Source: UBA969 sp041694635
GTDB taxonomy: Bacteria > Planctomycetota > Planctomycetia > Gemmatales > Gemmataceae
Assembly: GCA_041694635.1 (NCBI GenBank)
Contig: JBDNHI010000095.1
Coordinates: 1-50,207 of the forward strand
Reading direction: 5' to 3'
DNA length: 50,207 nt
In this document: one piece after another, positions 42,143 to 50,207 of the stretch
Position numbering within the stretch: position 1 is the first letter of the stretch
Layout: every line of letters starts with the position of its first letter
Position numbers and translations under genes: made by a program
Notes under the pieces: generated by a model
Database searches by the model: none
The model's input: only the letters and a program-made list of their open reading frames with translations
What the model was told of the DNA's origin: nothing

Positions 42143-44216
42143 TTTCTGGCGATTCGATTTGTTGGCAAGCTTTAACTAAAGTATCTTTGTGAATTAAAGT
42201 AGTAATTTCTTGACCAAAATTGACATAAACAATATTGTCAGCTTTTGATACTGCACTTCTAGTACGCATAATATTAACCGGTACAACTGGTATCCCAATT
42301 TCGTTCACAATCTGTAAAACACCTTCAACCCAAGGTCCATTTAATCCAATAGAAACAGCGTGGCTTTTTAAAAAGTTTCTACGAATCTTTGCAATTATCT
42401 TCTCGATTTCATTTTCAGAAATAGACAAATGATTTAACCATCCTAGGCTATGTTTCTTAGCAAGCCTTTTTATTATTTCAGGCATTTCTGGTTGATCCGC
42501 ATTCGTTTTGAACAATGTTCTAGGAGTTCTGTCGGTAGCAGATAAAATAAGAAAAGCATCTTCATGACTATTTCCTTCGTGAATGAGTAAAACTGGGCCG
42601 TGGCTTGTAAGGTTATGTAAGCCGTGAGCCCGAAGGCTATATTTTGGAAAGAAATATCCCCAAAGCAAAGTGCGCAAGAAAAGATCTGGCATTCTGTATC
42701 TCAAAAAAACAATTGCGATAAAGGTAATAAATGCCGCAACCAAAAGTAAGTAGCGTGGTAGATAATGGTTGTCAAAAACAAGAGGTTGCAATTCGCTGGA
42801 TTCGTAAAGTTTTTTATGTTCAACATTATCAAGGGTATAAGATTTTTCTATCACCATAGATCCTTTGGTGACATCTTCTGAAAAGTTATCGATTACAACT
42901 TTTGCAGAATTTTCAACTAATTTTACACTTGTTGGTTCACCTTCCTTGGCGATTTCGATGGAATATCTAATTGGCCTGCCGTGCTCTAATTCGAGGGTAT
43001 TAATTTTACCCCTCCCAATTTCTGTCATATTAATTTGAGGGCAGGTACCGGAAAAATGAGCAACCTTTACAACTAACAAAAAAACTAAAGACGCAAGGAT
43101 TGCCCCAGTTACATTTATAAGATTACTGGTTGCAACCACATCTCCTTTACTTGCTTTGGGTGCCCGATGTTGCAAGAGAGTGAAAAGAGGCACAACATAA
43201 AATCCGGTGAAGAACCCTGAGAAAATAATAAAAACAATAAGCATACTGACTTGGTCAATGAAAAAAGCTTGTAAAATTCCACCTATAATCATTCCGACTA
43301 TTCCAATTGGAATTAAGCCAACCTCAATCTTTCCGCCAGATAAATAACCAACCAGTGGACTGCCAAACCCAACTCCAAGAGCAGTCATACCAACGATAGC
43401 GCTAGTTTTCAATTCGGTCCAGCGTGGCATCTGTGATTCGCCAAGAATATAAATTGAAGCCCTGCTAAAAGCTGCGATGAAAGTAAAAAACGCAAGACCG
43501 GTGACGGCAAAAGCCAAAGGCTTGGATGTGAAAATTTGTTTAAGGTTGTGCCAAACTGGTTGATAAAGGTAGGGAGGAAATTGTCGGTTGGGGTTTGCAG
43601 GCGGCATTCTTTCGATCCAAAGACTTGCAACCGCTCCAATGGAAGCAAGGGCCAATAAAACCACTCCAATCCAGTATTCTTGGCCTCTAAATTCATAAGA
43701 TAAAATTCCGCCAAATACAGTGCCCATTATGACCGCTAAAAAGGAAAGAGATTCCAATAAGCCATTTCCTTTAGAAAGCAAATGAGACCTTAGGATTTCT
43801 GGCATTACACCATATTTTGCAGGCACGAAAAAAGCACTATGCATCCCCATCAAGAAAACAGTAGAAAGTACAATCCAAGGGCCTTGGTCATAATCCTGAG
43901 TGCCCAGCCAAAATCCTAATAAAGCGGTTGCGGTAATAAAAACTTCCGCAATTTTCCAAAAAATCAGAGAACTTTGCTTACTAAAACGATCTGCAAGGTA
44001 ACCTGCAAGAGAACAGAAAATAGCCCAAGGAGCATAAAAGAGCAGCGGCATAAGTGAGATAGCTTGCGCTTCATTAAGTGCTGATTTGTTGATTGCAAAA
44101 AACATTGCGGAGGAATGTATTGCCTGATCATTAAATGCCGCTAGAAATTGGGCAACTAGCAAGGCTATAAAAGTACGAGAATAAAGAGTATTGGACGGTT
44201 GAAAAACTTGTGTCAT
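42117..44216 (-). CDS. MFS transporter fused to an acyltransferase-like domain (inactive-looking)
   Basis: 699 residues. The first about 475 residues are a 12-helix MFS-type transporter, with an inserted soluble loop of about 100 residues (near 390-480). The C-terminus (about 520-690) aligns to PlsC-type acyltransferases, as in the LplT-Aas fusion for lysophospholipid uptake and reacylation. Both key motifs are changed: the NHxSxxD position reads EGNSHED, losing the catalytic His, and the FPEG position reads GLNG. The acyl transfer function is therefore doubtful; a binding role is possible. It converges on permease 2 and shares 26 bases with it. Confidence 0.82.
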   Translation of the reverse strand: MTQVFQPSNTLYSRTFIALLVAQFLAAFNDQAIHSSAMFFAINKSALNEAQAISLMPLLFYAPWAIFCSLAGYLADRFSKQSSLIFWKIAEVFITATALLGFWLGTQDYDQGPWIVLSTVFLMGMHSAFFVPAKYGVMPEILRSHLLSKGNGLLESLSFLAVIMGTVFGGILSYEFRGQEYWIGVVLLALASIGAVASLWIERMPPANPNRQFPPYLYQPVWHNLKQIFTSKPLAFAVTGLAFFTFIAAFSRASIYILGESQMPRWTELKTSAIVGMTALGVGFGSPLVGYLSGGKIEVGLIPIGIVGMIIGGILQAFFIDQVSMLIVFIIFSGFFTGFYVVPLFTLLQHRAPKASKGDVVATSNLINVTGAILASLVFLLVVKVAHFSGTCPQINMTEIGRGKINTLELEHGRPIRYSIEIAKEGEPTSVKLVENSAKVVIDNFSEDVTKGSMVIEKSYTLDNVEHKKLYESSELQPLVFDNHYLPRYLLLVAAFITFIAIVFLRYRMPDLFLRTLLWGYFFPKYSLRAHGLHNLTSHGPVLLIHEGNSHEDAFLILSATDRTPRTLFKTNADQPEMPEIIKRLAKKHSLGWLNHLSISENEIEKIIAKIRRNFLKSHAVSIGLNGPWVEGVLQIVNEIGIPVVPVNIMRTRSAVSKADNIVYVNFGQEITTLIHKDTLVKACQQIESPEISEENLTV

Positions 44217-44326
44217 TATTATACCAGTCTAGATCGTTAACTATTTACAAAGGATCCTATTTCAATTAATCAAATAGTTATACCAAGACTTAGTATCTGG
44301 AGGACATAAAATCCTTGCGACTTTTA

Positions 44327-45325
44327 CTATCGGTGGGAAAGAGATAGGTACCTTTCTTTAAGGTTAGAAGTACTGTTGTGACAAAAAGATTGAGGCTTCC
44401 TGCTCATATCTGGGTTGCTGATTTCATCCACCAAAAGATTAATACCAACTTGTTTGCCCCAAGCCATAATTTCAGCATACTTTGATTTGCGATAATTTAA
44501 CTCAATTAACCTTCTCGGGCCGAAACCTGAAATTGTTCGGTCTAGGCCCGAATTCCAGCAAGGTTGAAGGCTTGAGATTTTCTTACTTAAATTAAATGCC
44601 AAATTTTGGGGGTAATGCAGGTAAGAAATCGTAGCCCGGGACACATTTTTTTCAACAAGTCGTTGCAATAAAGGCATTAGGTTTGCTTTAGTATCATTTA
44701 ACCCAGGGATGAGAGAATCGATGCAGGGTTCAAATGGAATGCCTAAGTTTTTTAAGGTTTCGAGTTGTTGAATGCGGGCGATTGGAGAAGGCGAAAAAGG
44801 TTCGAGTATTTGTGAAATCCGCTCGTTAAGAGTGTTTAGAGGTATTAACAATTGAACTTTTTCTTCAAAATATAGCAAACTTTCAAAGATTTCGAGATCA
44901 AAGAAAACTCTGGTTTTAAACCAAATTTTGAAACCTTGGCAAGCAAGTGCCTTGCCAACTTGCAAAGCGTTCAAGCGAGTTTGAGCAAAGGGCGCAAAAG
45001 GTTCGTAAGTTTGACCTATTAAAAAAGTTGTCGGAGTTTGTACTTCTTGTCTAATTTGTTTTGCAAGTTTTGGGTTTGAGGTGTCAGGAACGCTGTAATC
45101 ACGGGGGGAGGAAGGTTTTAAATCTGGGTGAGAAGGTTGGAAAGGGCAATTTCTGGCAAATTTTAAACCAAAAACCGAATCTTTTGAGGTTTTAAACAAA
45201 GGATAAATAAGCTGATCGTAAGTTTCGTGGAAGAAAATATTGGGCGCTATTGGAGAAGGACGATCAGTATCGTAAGGGTTGGTATCCGATAAGTTGAACA
45301 AAAAGTTTTTTTTCGCCTTGACCAT
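44327..45325 (-). CDS. Radical-SAM-like protein (SPL/PA0069-like) lacking the cluster cysteines
   Basis: 332 residues. The C-terminal two thirds match PA0069/spore-photoproduct-lyase-type radical SAM proteins: QTYEPFAPFAQTRLNAL, EPFSPSPIARIQQLETLKNL and DSLIPGLND. The CxxxCxxC cluster motif expected at about 50-65 is absent; the region reads FARNCPFQPSHP with a single Cys (C60), and the other cysteines are scattered. Without the cluster, radical SAM chemistry is not expected, so this may be a degenerate gene or a non-catalytic homologue. Its frame is intact over full length. Confidence 0.7.
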   Translation of the reverse strand: MVKAKKNFLFNLSDTNPYDTDRPSPIAPNIFFHETYDQLIYPLFKTSKDSVFGLKFARNCPFQPSHPDLKPSSPRDYSVPDTSNPKLAKQIRQEVQTPTTFLIGQTYEPFAPFAQTRLNALQVGKALACQGFKIWFKTRVFFDLEIFESLLYFEEKVQLLIPLNTLNERISQILEPFSPSPIARIQQLETLKNLGIPFEPCIDSLIPGLNDTKANLMPLLQRLVEKNVSRATISYLHYPQNLAFNLSKKISSLQPCWNSGLDRTISGFGPRRLIELNYRKSKYAEIMAWGKQVGINLLVDEISNPDMSRKPQSFCHNSTSNLKERYLSLSHR

Positions 45326-45688
45326 CCTAGCCTCCGAGAAAGAGTAAAAGTATTAGATGCTGGATGATAAAGTGGAAATGAAAAAAGGGAAGCTTAGCAG
45401 CAAAAGAAGGCAAAATAATTTTGTTTGCAGCTGATAATAATGGAATTTGGAACAGAAAAAATTTTTCAAACCAACAAAATAGGAGTTTTTCTTGTTATAA
45501 AGGCGTTAGAAAAAATGGGAATTCCTCGGAAAATCATCATATTTTCTACAAACAGGTTAAATTGCCAAAATTCCCTATATTTCAAATTGCTTTTTTATGT
45601 TACTTTTAACAAACAAGTGCAAATTTGTTTTTTTCCGAGTTATCGGAATATTTATTTGCTCTTAGGATTTTTTCTAACCGATGGTTTT
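45326..45688. other. Intergenic region, no gene seen
   Basis: 363 AT-rich bases between the divergent genes at 45325 and 45689. An open + frame extends upstream of 45689 but its codons look non-coding. Promoters for both genes should lie here, but none is clear. Confidence 0.4.
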
Positions 45689-46054
45689 ATGGACTCGATT
45701 GATCAACTCTTACTGGTAATTAAGGCGAAGTCTCTTCACTTGGGGAGATTCTTGGGGCTGCTTAATTTGCTAGTGGCTTACAAAATTTCTGACGAAAGTG
45801 GCAAGGAAATCTCCCTTGGGTTAACTTTTAAACAACTTTCTGAAAAGTTAAAAAAGAATCGCTGGAATCCTGAAGATATCGAAGCTCTGGGTCTTAAATC
45901 TGAGGATTTGCCCCAGCGGGACCGCCTTCGATTCTGGTTTGTTGCCTTAGTTCGGGCGGATATTGGTGGTTCAAAGGCAATCATTGAGGCTGATACGCTT
46001 GCCAAGGCGATCAAGAAAATTGGGTACAATGCCCAGTTGCCACAAAAGAATTAA
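45689..46054 (+). CDS. Small hypothetical protein
   Basis: 121 residues from ATG 45689 (the frame continues upstream to 45425, without coding character or a ribosome binding site; the start is uncertain). The protein is helical, with charged runs (FKQLSEKLKKNRWNPEDIEA), a Trp/Phe segment and an RADIGGSKAIIEADTLAK motif. No family is recognised. It is followed 100 bases later by the TPR protein gene and may share its promoter. Confidence 0.55.
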   Translation: MDSIDQLLLVIKAKSLHLGRFLGLLNLLVAYKISDESGKEISLGLTFKQLSEKLKKNRWNPEDIEALGLKSEDLPQRDRLRFWFVALVRADIGGSKAIIEADTLAKAIKKIGYNAQLPQKN

Positions 46055-46155
46055 CTTATTTAAATTTTGCTTGCGGTTGACCCTTCATTTAATCTGCCTT
46101 ATATTTTCTATTGGTACTTTTTGATTTTTTGTGGAATTCCTTGCTTGGAGATGGA

Positions 46156-46776
46156 ATGACTAATCCCGAACGACCGCACGACCAGTTGATTCATGTTCAA
46201 ACCCCTTGGGAATCTTTAGAAGTTACGGTAGAAGCAAATAGAAATAAAATTGTTGTTGCAATAATAATAACTATCCTTCTTATTGCTGTTTATACTATTG
46301 TGAGTTGGGTCTCAAATAGTGCAAACGATGAAGAATCAAATCGCTGGATAAGTTTAAGCTTCATTCAGCAACCCGGGCCTTTACAGGAATTTGCCAAAAA
46401 TAATTTTACTACTTACCAAGCAACTATCGCTAAAGTTGAGGCGGCTCGTGTTTTGTTAGGTGTAGGGATGACCAATTATGGTAGCAACAATTCTGAAATA
46501 AAAAAAGAAGCAACCAACAATCTAGAAAAAGCAATTGAGCTTTATAGCGAAGTAATAAATGACGCAAAGTTGATGCCAGAACTTAAGGCACAGGCACTTT
46601 TAAATGCGGGTAAAGCTCACGAAGCTATGCGCAGATTCGATAAGGCCAAAGATTACTTTACCCAAGCAAGTGCGATGGAAGTTAAAACAGGTTCCGGTGT
46701 ACTTGCAGCCAAATACCTGAAGAATCTTCAGGAAACCCAGCCAGACATGGTAGGATTTTATAAGAATTTTGAATAA
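46156..46776 (+). CDS. Single-pass membrane TPR protein (YfgM-like)
   Basis: 206 residues from ATG 46156, with GGAG five bases upstream; the longer frame starts at a TTG without support. One membrane helix (about 33-53) is followed by TPR-like repeats (about 90-195, NLEKAIELYSEVINDAKLMP and AQALLNAGKAHEAMRRFDKA). The arrangement resembles YfgM, a Sec-associated chaperone-like protein, though that assignment is tentative. It is three bases from the pseudouridine synthase gene and likely co-transcribed. Confidence 0.75.
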   Translation: MTNPERPHDQLIHVQTPWESLEVTVEANRNKIVVAIIITILLIAVYTIVSWVSNSANDEESNRWISLSFIQQPGPLQEFAKNNFTTYQATIAKVEAARVLLGVGMTNYGSNNSEIKKEATNNLEKAIELYSEVINDAKLMPELKAQALLNAGKAHEAMRRFDKAKDYFTQASAMEVKTGSGVLAAKYLKNLQETQPDMVGFYKNFE

Positions 46777-46779
46777 AAA

Positions 46780-47844
46780 ATGACTGATGAACCTGATATT
46801 GAAAGTGACCTTGAGTTTTCAACCGATGCGGAAGCTATAAGTAAGAACGAATCTTTAGCGAATTCACGAGAAATTGAAGTTCTTGCCAAAATAAAATTGC
46901 AAAATGTACGGCTAGATCAATTTCTAGTTATGCAATTCCCTGATTATAGTAGGTCGGTTGTTCAAAAAGTAATTGATGGCGGTGGGGTTACCGTTAATCA
47001 AAAACTCGCTAAATCTAGTTACAAAGTAAGGAACGGCGATCTGATTAAGATTGTCCCCCCTACCCCAAGTTATCCTTCGACCCAGCCCGAAGATATCCCA
47101 ATTGATGTTATTTACGAAGATGAATTTATGGCTGTTATTAACAAGCCATCTGATATGGTTGTTCACCCTGCAAAGGGGCATTGGACTGGAACGCTAGTTA
47201 ATGCTTTAAGGTTTCGCTTTTCGACCCTTAGCACTGCCAATGGTGAGTACCGCCCAGGAATTGTTCATCGATTGGACCGTGACACCAGCGGTGTAATTCT
47301 TGTTGCTAAGGAAGAGAAAACCCACCGGGACCTTTCGATGCTGTTTGAAATGCGCAAAGTATTCAAAGAGTATATTGCAATTACTGCAGGTGTTTTCGAT
47401 CGTGATAGTGATTATATTGAAGGAAGAATTGCCCATCATCCCCTCGACAGAGTTAAGATGACTGTTTCTGAGGACGAAGACGACGAAGACGCTAAGGAAG
47501 CCTGCAGTTATTACGAAGTTATCGAACGATTTAAGGGCTACAGTTATGTTAGGGTTCAACCGAAGACAGGAAGAACTCACCAAATTCGAGTGCACCTCGC
47601 AAGTATTGGATACCCGGTTTTAGCGGACAAGGTATACAGTGGTAGAGATTGCATCCACTTACACGACTTTGTGCCTGATCTTCTGGAAGAACAAGATAGC
47701 TTGTTATTAAATCGACAGGCGCTTCACGCTTACCGAATTCGATTAAAGCACCCTCGGACTGGTCATATATTAGAAGTTAAGGCACCATTGCCCCAAGATA
47801 TCCAGCAAACACTCGACGCATTAAGGTTGTATAAAAAAGCATAA
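46780..47844 (+). CDS. RluD-type 23S rRNA pseudouridine synthase
   Basis: 354 residues. It isomerises specific uridines of 23S rRNA to pseudouridine. The S4 domain (about 43-100, VRLDQFLVMQFPDYSRSVVQ) precedes the catalytic domain, with HRLDRDTSGVILVAK (catalytic Asp near 165), FKEYIAITAG and PKTGRTHQIRVHLASIGYPV. RluD-type enzymes modify 1911, 1915 and 1917; site specificity here is inferred. An acidic loop (EDEDDEDAKEA near 230) is unusual. Confidence 0.92.
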   Translation: MTDEPDIESDLEFSTDAEAISKNESLANSREIEVLAKIKLQNVRLDQFLVMQFPDYSRSVVQKVIDGGGVTVNQKLAKSSYKVRNGDLIKIVPPTPSYPSTQPEDIPIDVIYEDEFMAVINKPSDMVVHPAKGHWTGTLVNALRFRFSTLSTANGEYRPGIVHRLDRDTSGVILVAKEEKTHRDLSMLFEMRKVFKEYIAITAGVFDRDSDYIEGRIAHHPLDRVKMTVSEDEDDEDAKEACSYYEVIERFKGYSYVRVQPKTGRTHQIRVHLASIGYPVLADKVYSGRDCIHLHDFVPDLLEEQDSLLLNRQALHAYRIRLKHPRTGHILEVKAPLPQDIQQTLDALRLYKKA

Positions 47845-47845
47845 T

Positions 47846-49444
47846 TTATGCGTTTTGAAGCAAATTTCTTAACTCCTCGCGAACCGTTTGAATAGGGATG
47901 CGTTTTTGTTGTAGGGAATCCCTATCCCGCCAAGTAACGGAATCATCTAATAAGGTTTGCCCGTCAATGGTGATACAAACGGGGGTACCGATTTCATCTT
48001 GCCTGCGATATCGTCGGCCAATAGCTCCACCATCATCGTAGAAGACAGCAAATTCTTTTTTAAGATCGCCATAAAGGGCTTGGGCTTTTTCGGGCATACC
48101 ATCTTTATTGACTAAGGGGAAAATAGCTGCTTTCACTGGTGCAATTCTTGGATTAAATTTAAGAACAACACGGATTTCCCCATCGATTTGTTCTTCGTGG
48201 TAGGCTTCGCAAAGGAAAGCAAGCGTGCCACGGTCAGCGCCAGCAGAAGGTTCAATAACATGAGGTGTGAATCGCTCTCTAGTTTGGTCGTTGAAATAAG
48301 TGAGGTCTTTTCCTGAGCCACGGTGCTTAGGTTTTCCATCCTCAGTTTTTTCGACCACGAGGTCGTTTCCTTCGCGAACTAATTTTCCTTCCATATGGCT
48401 TTTAAGGTCGAAGTCTCCGCGATGAGCGATACCTTCGAGTTCTCCAAACTCGCCGGGCGGCAAGAATGGAAATGCATATTCAATATCGGCAGTGCCACAC
48501 GAATAGTGGCTTAGTTCTTCTGCATGGTGGTCGCGCAATTGTAATTTAGACGATGATAGCCCAAGGTCGATGTACCATTTATATCTGCGATCCCGCCAAT
48601 ATTTATACCATTGGGGCGATTCGCTAGGGTGGCAAAAGAATTCGATCTCCATTTGTTCGAATTCGCGGGATCGAAAGGTAAAATTACGAGGGGTGATTTC
48701 ATTGCGGAAACTTTTGCCTATCTGGGCGATACCAAAAGGCAATTTTACCCTTGAAGAATCGACAACATTCTTAAAGTTTACAAAAATGCCTTGGGCAGTT
48801 TCTGGCCTAAGGAAGGTTGCATTTTCTTCTCCGCCTAATGCCCCTATGATGGTTTTAAACATCAGGTTGAATTCTCTCGGGGTTGTAAAAGTCCCCAGAG
48901 TTTTTGAATCTGGGGCCAAAACTTTTTCGAAATCTGTGACCGTGATTAATGAAACCAATGGACCTTCCCACACTAACTCTTCTACGGATTTCGCACGCAA
49001 ATTAAAAAACTTTAACGCCTTTTGTTCCGTTTCTTTTAGTCCTTCGTCTCCCCCAGATTGCGTTGCGATAAATACAGTCTGACCCTTGGCAATCACCCAC
49101 CGACCTCTTACTTGATCGTGCCTATAGCGTTTTTTTGATTCCTTGCAATCAACCATGAAATCGTGAAACAAATCGTAATGCCCCGAGCATTTCCAAACTT
49201 GCGGGTGCATTATAATGCTGCAATCAATCCCTACCATCTGATGTTCGCTAGGGGCACCATTTGAGATAATAAGTTCATTATGTCCTGCAACCATATCCCG
49301 CCACCAAGCCTCTTTGATATTGCGTTTCAATTCAACACCCAGTGGACCATAATCCCAAAATCCATTGAGGCCACCGTAAATTTCACTTGATTGAAAAAGA
49401 AAGCCTCTTCGTTTACAAAGTGAAACAAGTTTATCCATTTCCAT
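47846..49444 (-). CDS. glyS: Glycyl-tRNA synthetase (single-chain, alpha2 type)
   Basis: 532 residues. It charges tRNA-Gly with glycine. Class II motifs are present: the motif 2 region reads FRNEITPRNFTFRSREFEQM with EIEFF following, and the C-terminal motif 3 and anticodon-binding domains (VVLKFNPRIAPVKAAIFPLV, DDGGAIGRRYRRQDEIGTP) are intact. This is the eukaryote/archaea-like alpha2 form. A ribosome binding site (AAGGAA) lies before ATG 49444. It converges on rluD-like with one base between the stops. Confidence 0.96.
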   Translation of the reverse strand: MEMDKLVSLCKRRGFLFQSSEIYGGLNGFWDYGPLGVELKRNIKEAWWRDMVAGHNELIISNGAPSEHQMVGIDCSIIMHPQVWKCSGHYDLFHDFMVDCKESKKRYRHDQVRGRWVIAKGQTVFIATQSGGDEGLKETEQKALKFFNLRAKSVEELVWEGPLVSLITVTDFEKVLAPDSKTLGTFTTPREFNLMFKTIIGALGGEENATFLRPETAQGIFVNFKNVVDSSRVKLPFGIAQIGKSFRNEITPRNFTFRSREFEQMEIEFFCHPSESPQWYKYWRDRRYKWYIDLGLSSSKLQLRDHHAEELSHYSCGTADIEYAFPFLPPGEFGELEGIAHRGDFDLKSHMEGKLVREGNDLVVEKTEDGKPKHRGSGKDLTYFNDQTRERFTPHVIEPSAGADRGTLAFLCEAYHEEQIDGEIRVVLKFNPRIAPVKAAIFPLVNKDGMPEKAQALYGDLKKEFAVFYDDGGAIGRRYRRQDEIGTPVCITIDGQTLLDDSVTWRDRDSLQQKRIPIQTVREELRNLLQNA

Positions 49445-50207
49445 TGATGTTTTCCTTAATTTAATTCAAACCTATTAACGAAAATATAGCACCTAAAAAA
49501 ATAAACGGTTGAAAAAGAAAGAGCCGAACCCTTTTGTGGTTATTTTATTCTAAAAGATATGGAACGCAAAAAAATAATTCAATCATAGTTTCATTTGATT
49601 TAATCAAGAAATTATCGATAAAGCCGATCTTTTCTAATATTCAGGTTGTAACAAGGTCTGTTTTAAATTCGATTCTTTATAATTCATCTTCAATTACAGC
49701 AGTTTTTATCTTTTCTACTTTTCAGCTTCAATTAAAGTCCACAGGTCATCAAATAGTCCAGACACCATAATCTCAAGTTTTGATGGCATTAAAGGATTGA
49801 CTTTTAGAATTGAATAATCTCCTAAGTGGAAAAATAGAATTGTATTAATTGTTTTTAAATCTATGATTTGAAAAGTGTGACCGATGTTTAAAACTACATA
49901 ATGCTTACATAAAAATGAACTGGGAATTATGAAAACTGGCAAATGATCTGCACTACTAAAAGTTTAATTGTTTAAGCCGATGGTTGATTTTATCCATTGA
50001 ATTGGGCTGGAAGGTAAGATTTTTGCAATCTGGGAATAGGAACCTCCATCTCAAAAAGAATGAGATATTTGTGTCCGTTCGGTGAAGTACAGGTACCAAA
50101 TCGTGAATTGAATCAAACTATTTGATTACTTGATTGGCAAAAGCGTGTGAAGTTGATCTGCAGGAGTAGTGGGTAACTTGGTAAGTGTATCTCGCAGATA
50201 AGTCCAG
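49445..50207. other. Terminal intergenic region, no supported gene
   Basis: 763 very AT-rich bases up to the window end. A minus-strand frame at 49715-49942 (75 codons, TTG start, no ribosome binding site) has a protein-like C-terminal half and could be a remnant or a small gene. No RNA gene or repeat is clear. A gene beyond the window edge may start here. Confidence 0.35.

Noticed and set aside
45425..45688. 88-codon N-terminal extension of the small hypothetical protein
   Set aside because: The codons look non-coding and the first Met lies in an AT-rich leader without a ribosome binding site.
49715..49942. 75-codon minus-strand ORF as a confident gene
   Set aside because: TTG start without ribosome binding site, no homologue recognised; kept only as a possible remnant.

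Overview
The window looks like chromosomal DNA of a planctomycete (Planctomycetota, perhaps the Gemmatales side), although its composition is AT-rich for that group. The lineage is an inference. It rests on the H4MPT-linked C1 genes (fae plus a methylene-H4MPT dehydrogenase), several Hanks-type Ser/Thr kinases, zinc-ribbon/FHA proteins, a Tat-type Gfo/Idh/MocA oxidoreductase, an aspartate kinase with duplicated ACT pairs, and an orphan FlgM-like protein. Gene density is normal, starts are a mixture of ATG, GTG and TTG, and I see no insertion sequence, prophage or CRISPR array.

Layout. (1) 1-7932: a cyanophycin-type locus. A Mur-ligase-type cyanophycin synthetase half fused to a C-terminal SET domain is transcribed leftward. 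Divergently, an ABC exporter with a zinc-ribbon N-terminus, a DUF1854 protein and a second CphA-like protein form an operon. The two CphA-like proteins have complementary defects: the first has an intact Mur-ligase P-loop but an eroded ATP-grasp, and the second has an intact ATP-grasp but no P-loop. Together they could make one split polymerase. (2) 7933-13840: a secreted metallophosphatase, a tRNA-Val(GAC), an unknown gene, a Tat-exported oxidoreductase, a Fur-family regulator with a 19-bp palindrome in front, and an FlgM-like gene behind a structured leader. (3) 13841-26794: mostly housekeeping (threonine aldolase, chorismate synthase, aspartate kinase, LacD-like aldolase, fae and methylene-H4MPT dehydrogenase, CbiX-like chelatase, SirB1-like protein) and a membrane Ser/Thr kinase translationally coupled to nagA.

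(4) 26981-36620: a co-directional phospho-signalling island with a vWA protein, a zinc-ribbon/FHA protein, a 913-residue zinc-ribbon membrane protein, a membrane FHA protein, a zinc-ribbon Ser/Thr kinase and a pseudokinase-PP2C fusion. Its domain set resembles the TerY-P triad (vWA, kinase, PP2C) with FHA readers added. (5) 36639-42142: a TetR regulator with a clear promoter/operator, leading a DevBCA/MacAB-like efflux operon (HlyD-type fusion protein, ABC ATPase, two FtsX-type permeases). (6) 42117-45325: two leftward genes whose enzymatic domains look inactive, an MFS-acyltransferase fusion and a radical-SAM-like protein without its cluster cysteines. (7) 45689-49444: a small unknown gene, a TPR membrane protein, an RluD-type pseudouridine synthase and glycyl-tRNA synthetase; the last 760 bases hold no gene I can support.

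The strongest candidate for an undescribed system is the split CphA/SET/ABC/DUF1854 locus, followed by the vWA-FHA-kinase-pseudokinase/PP2C island. All homology statements come from reading motifs by eye; no database search was run.
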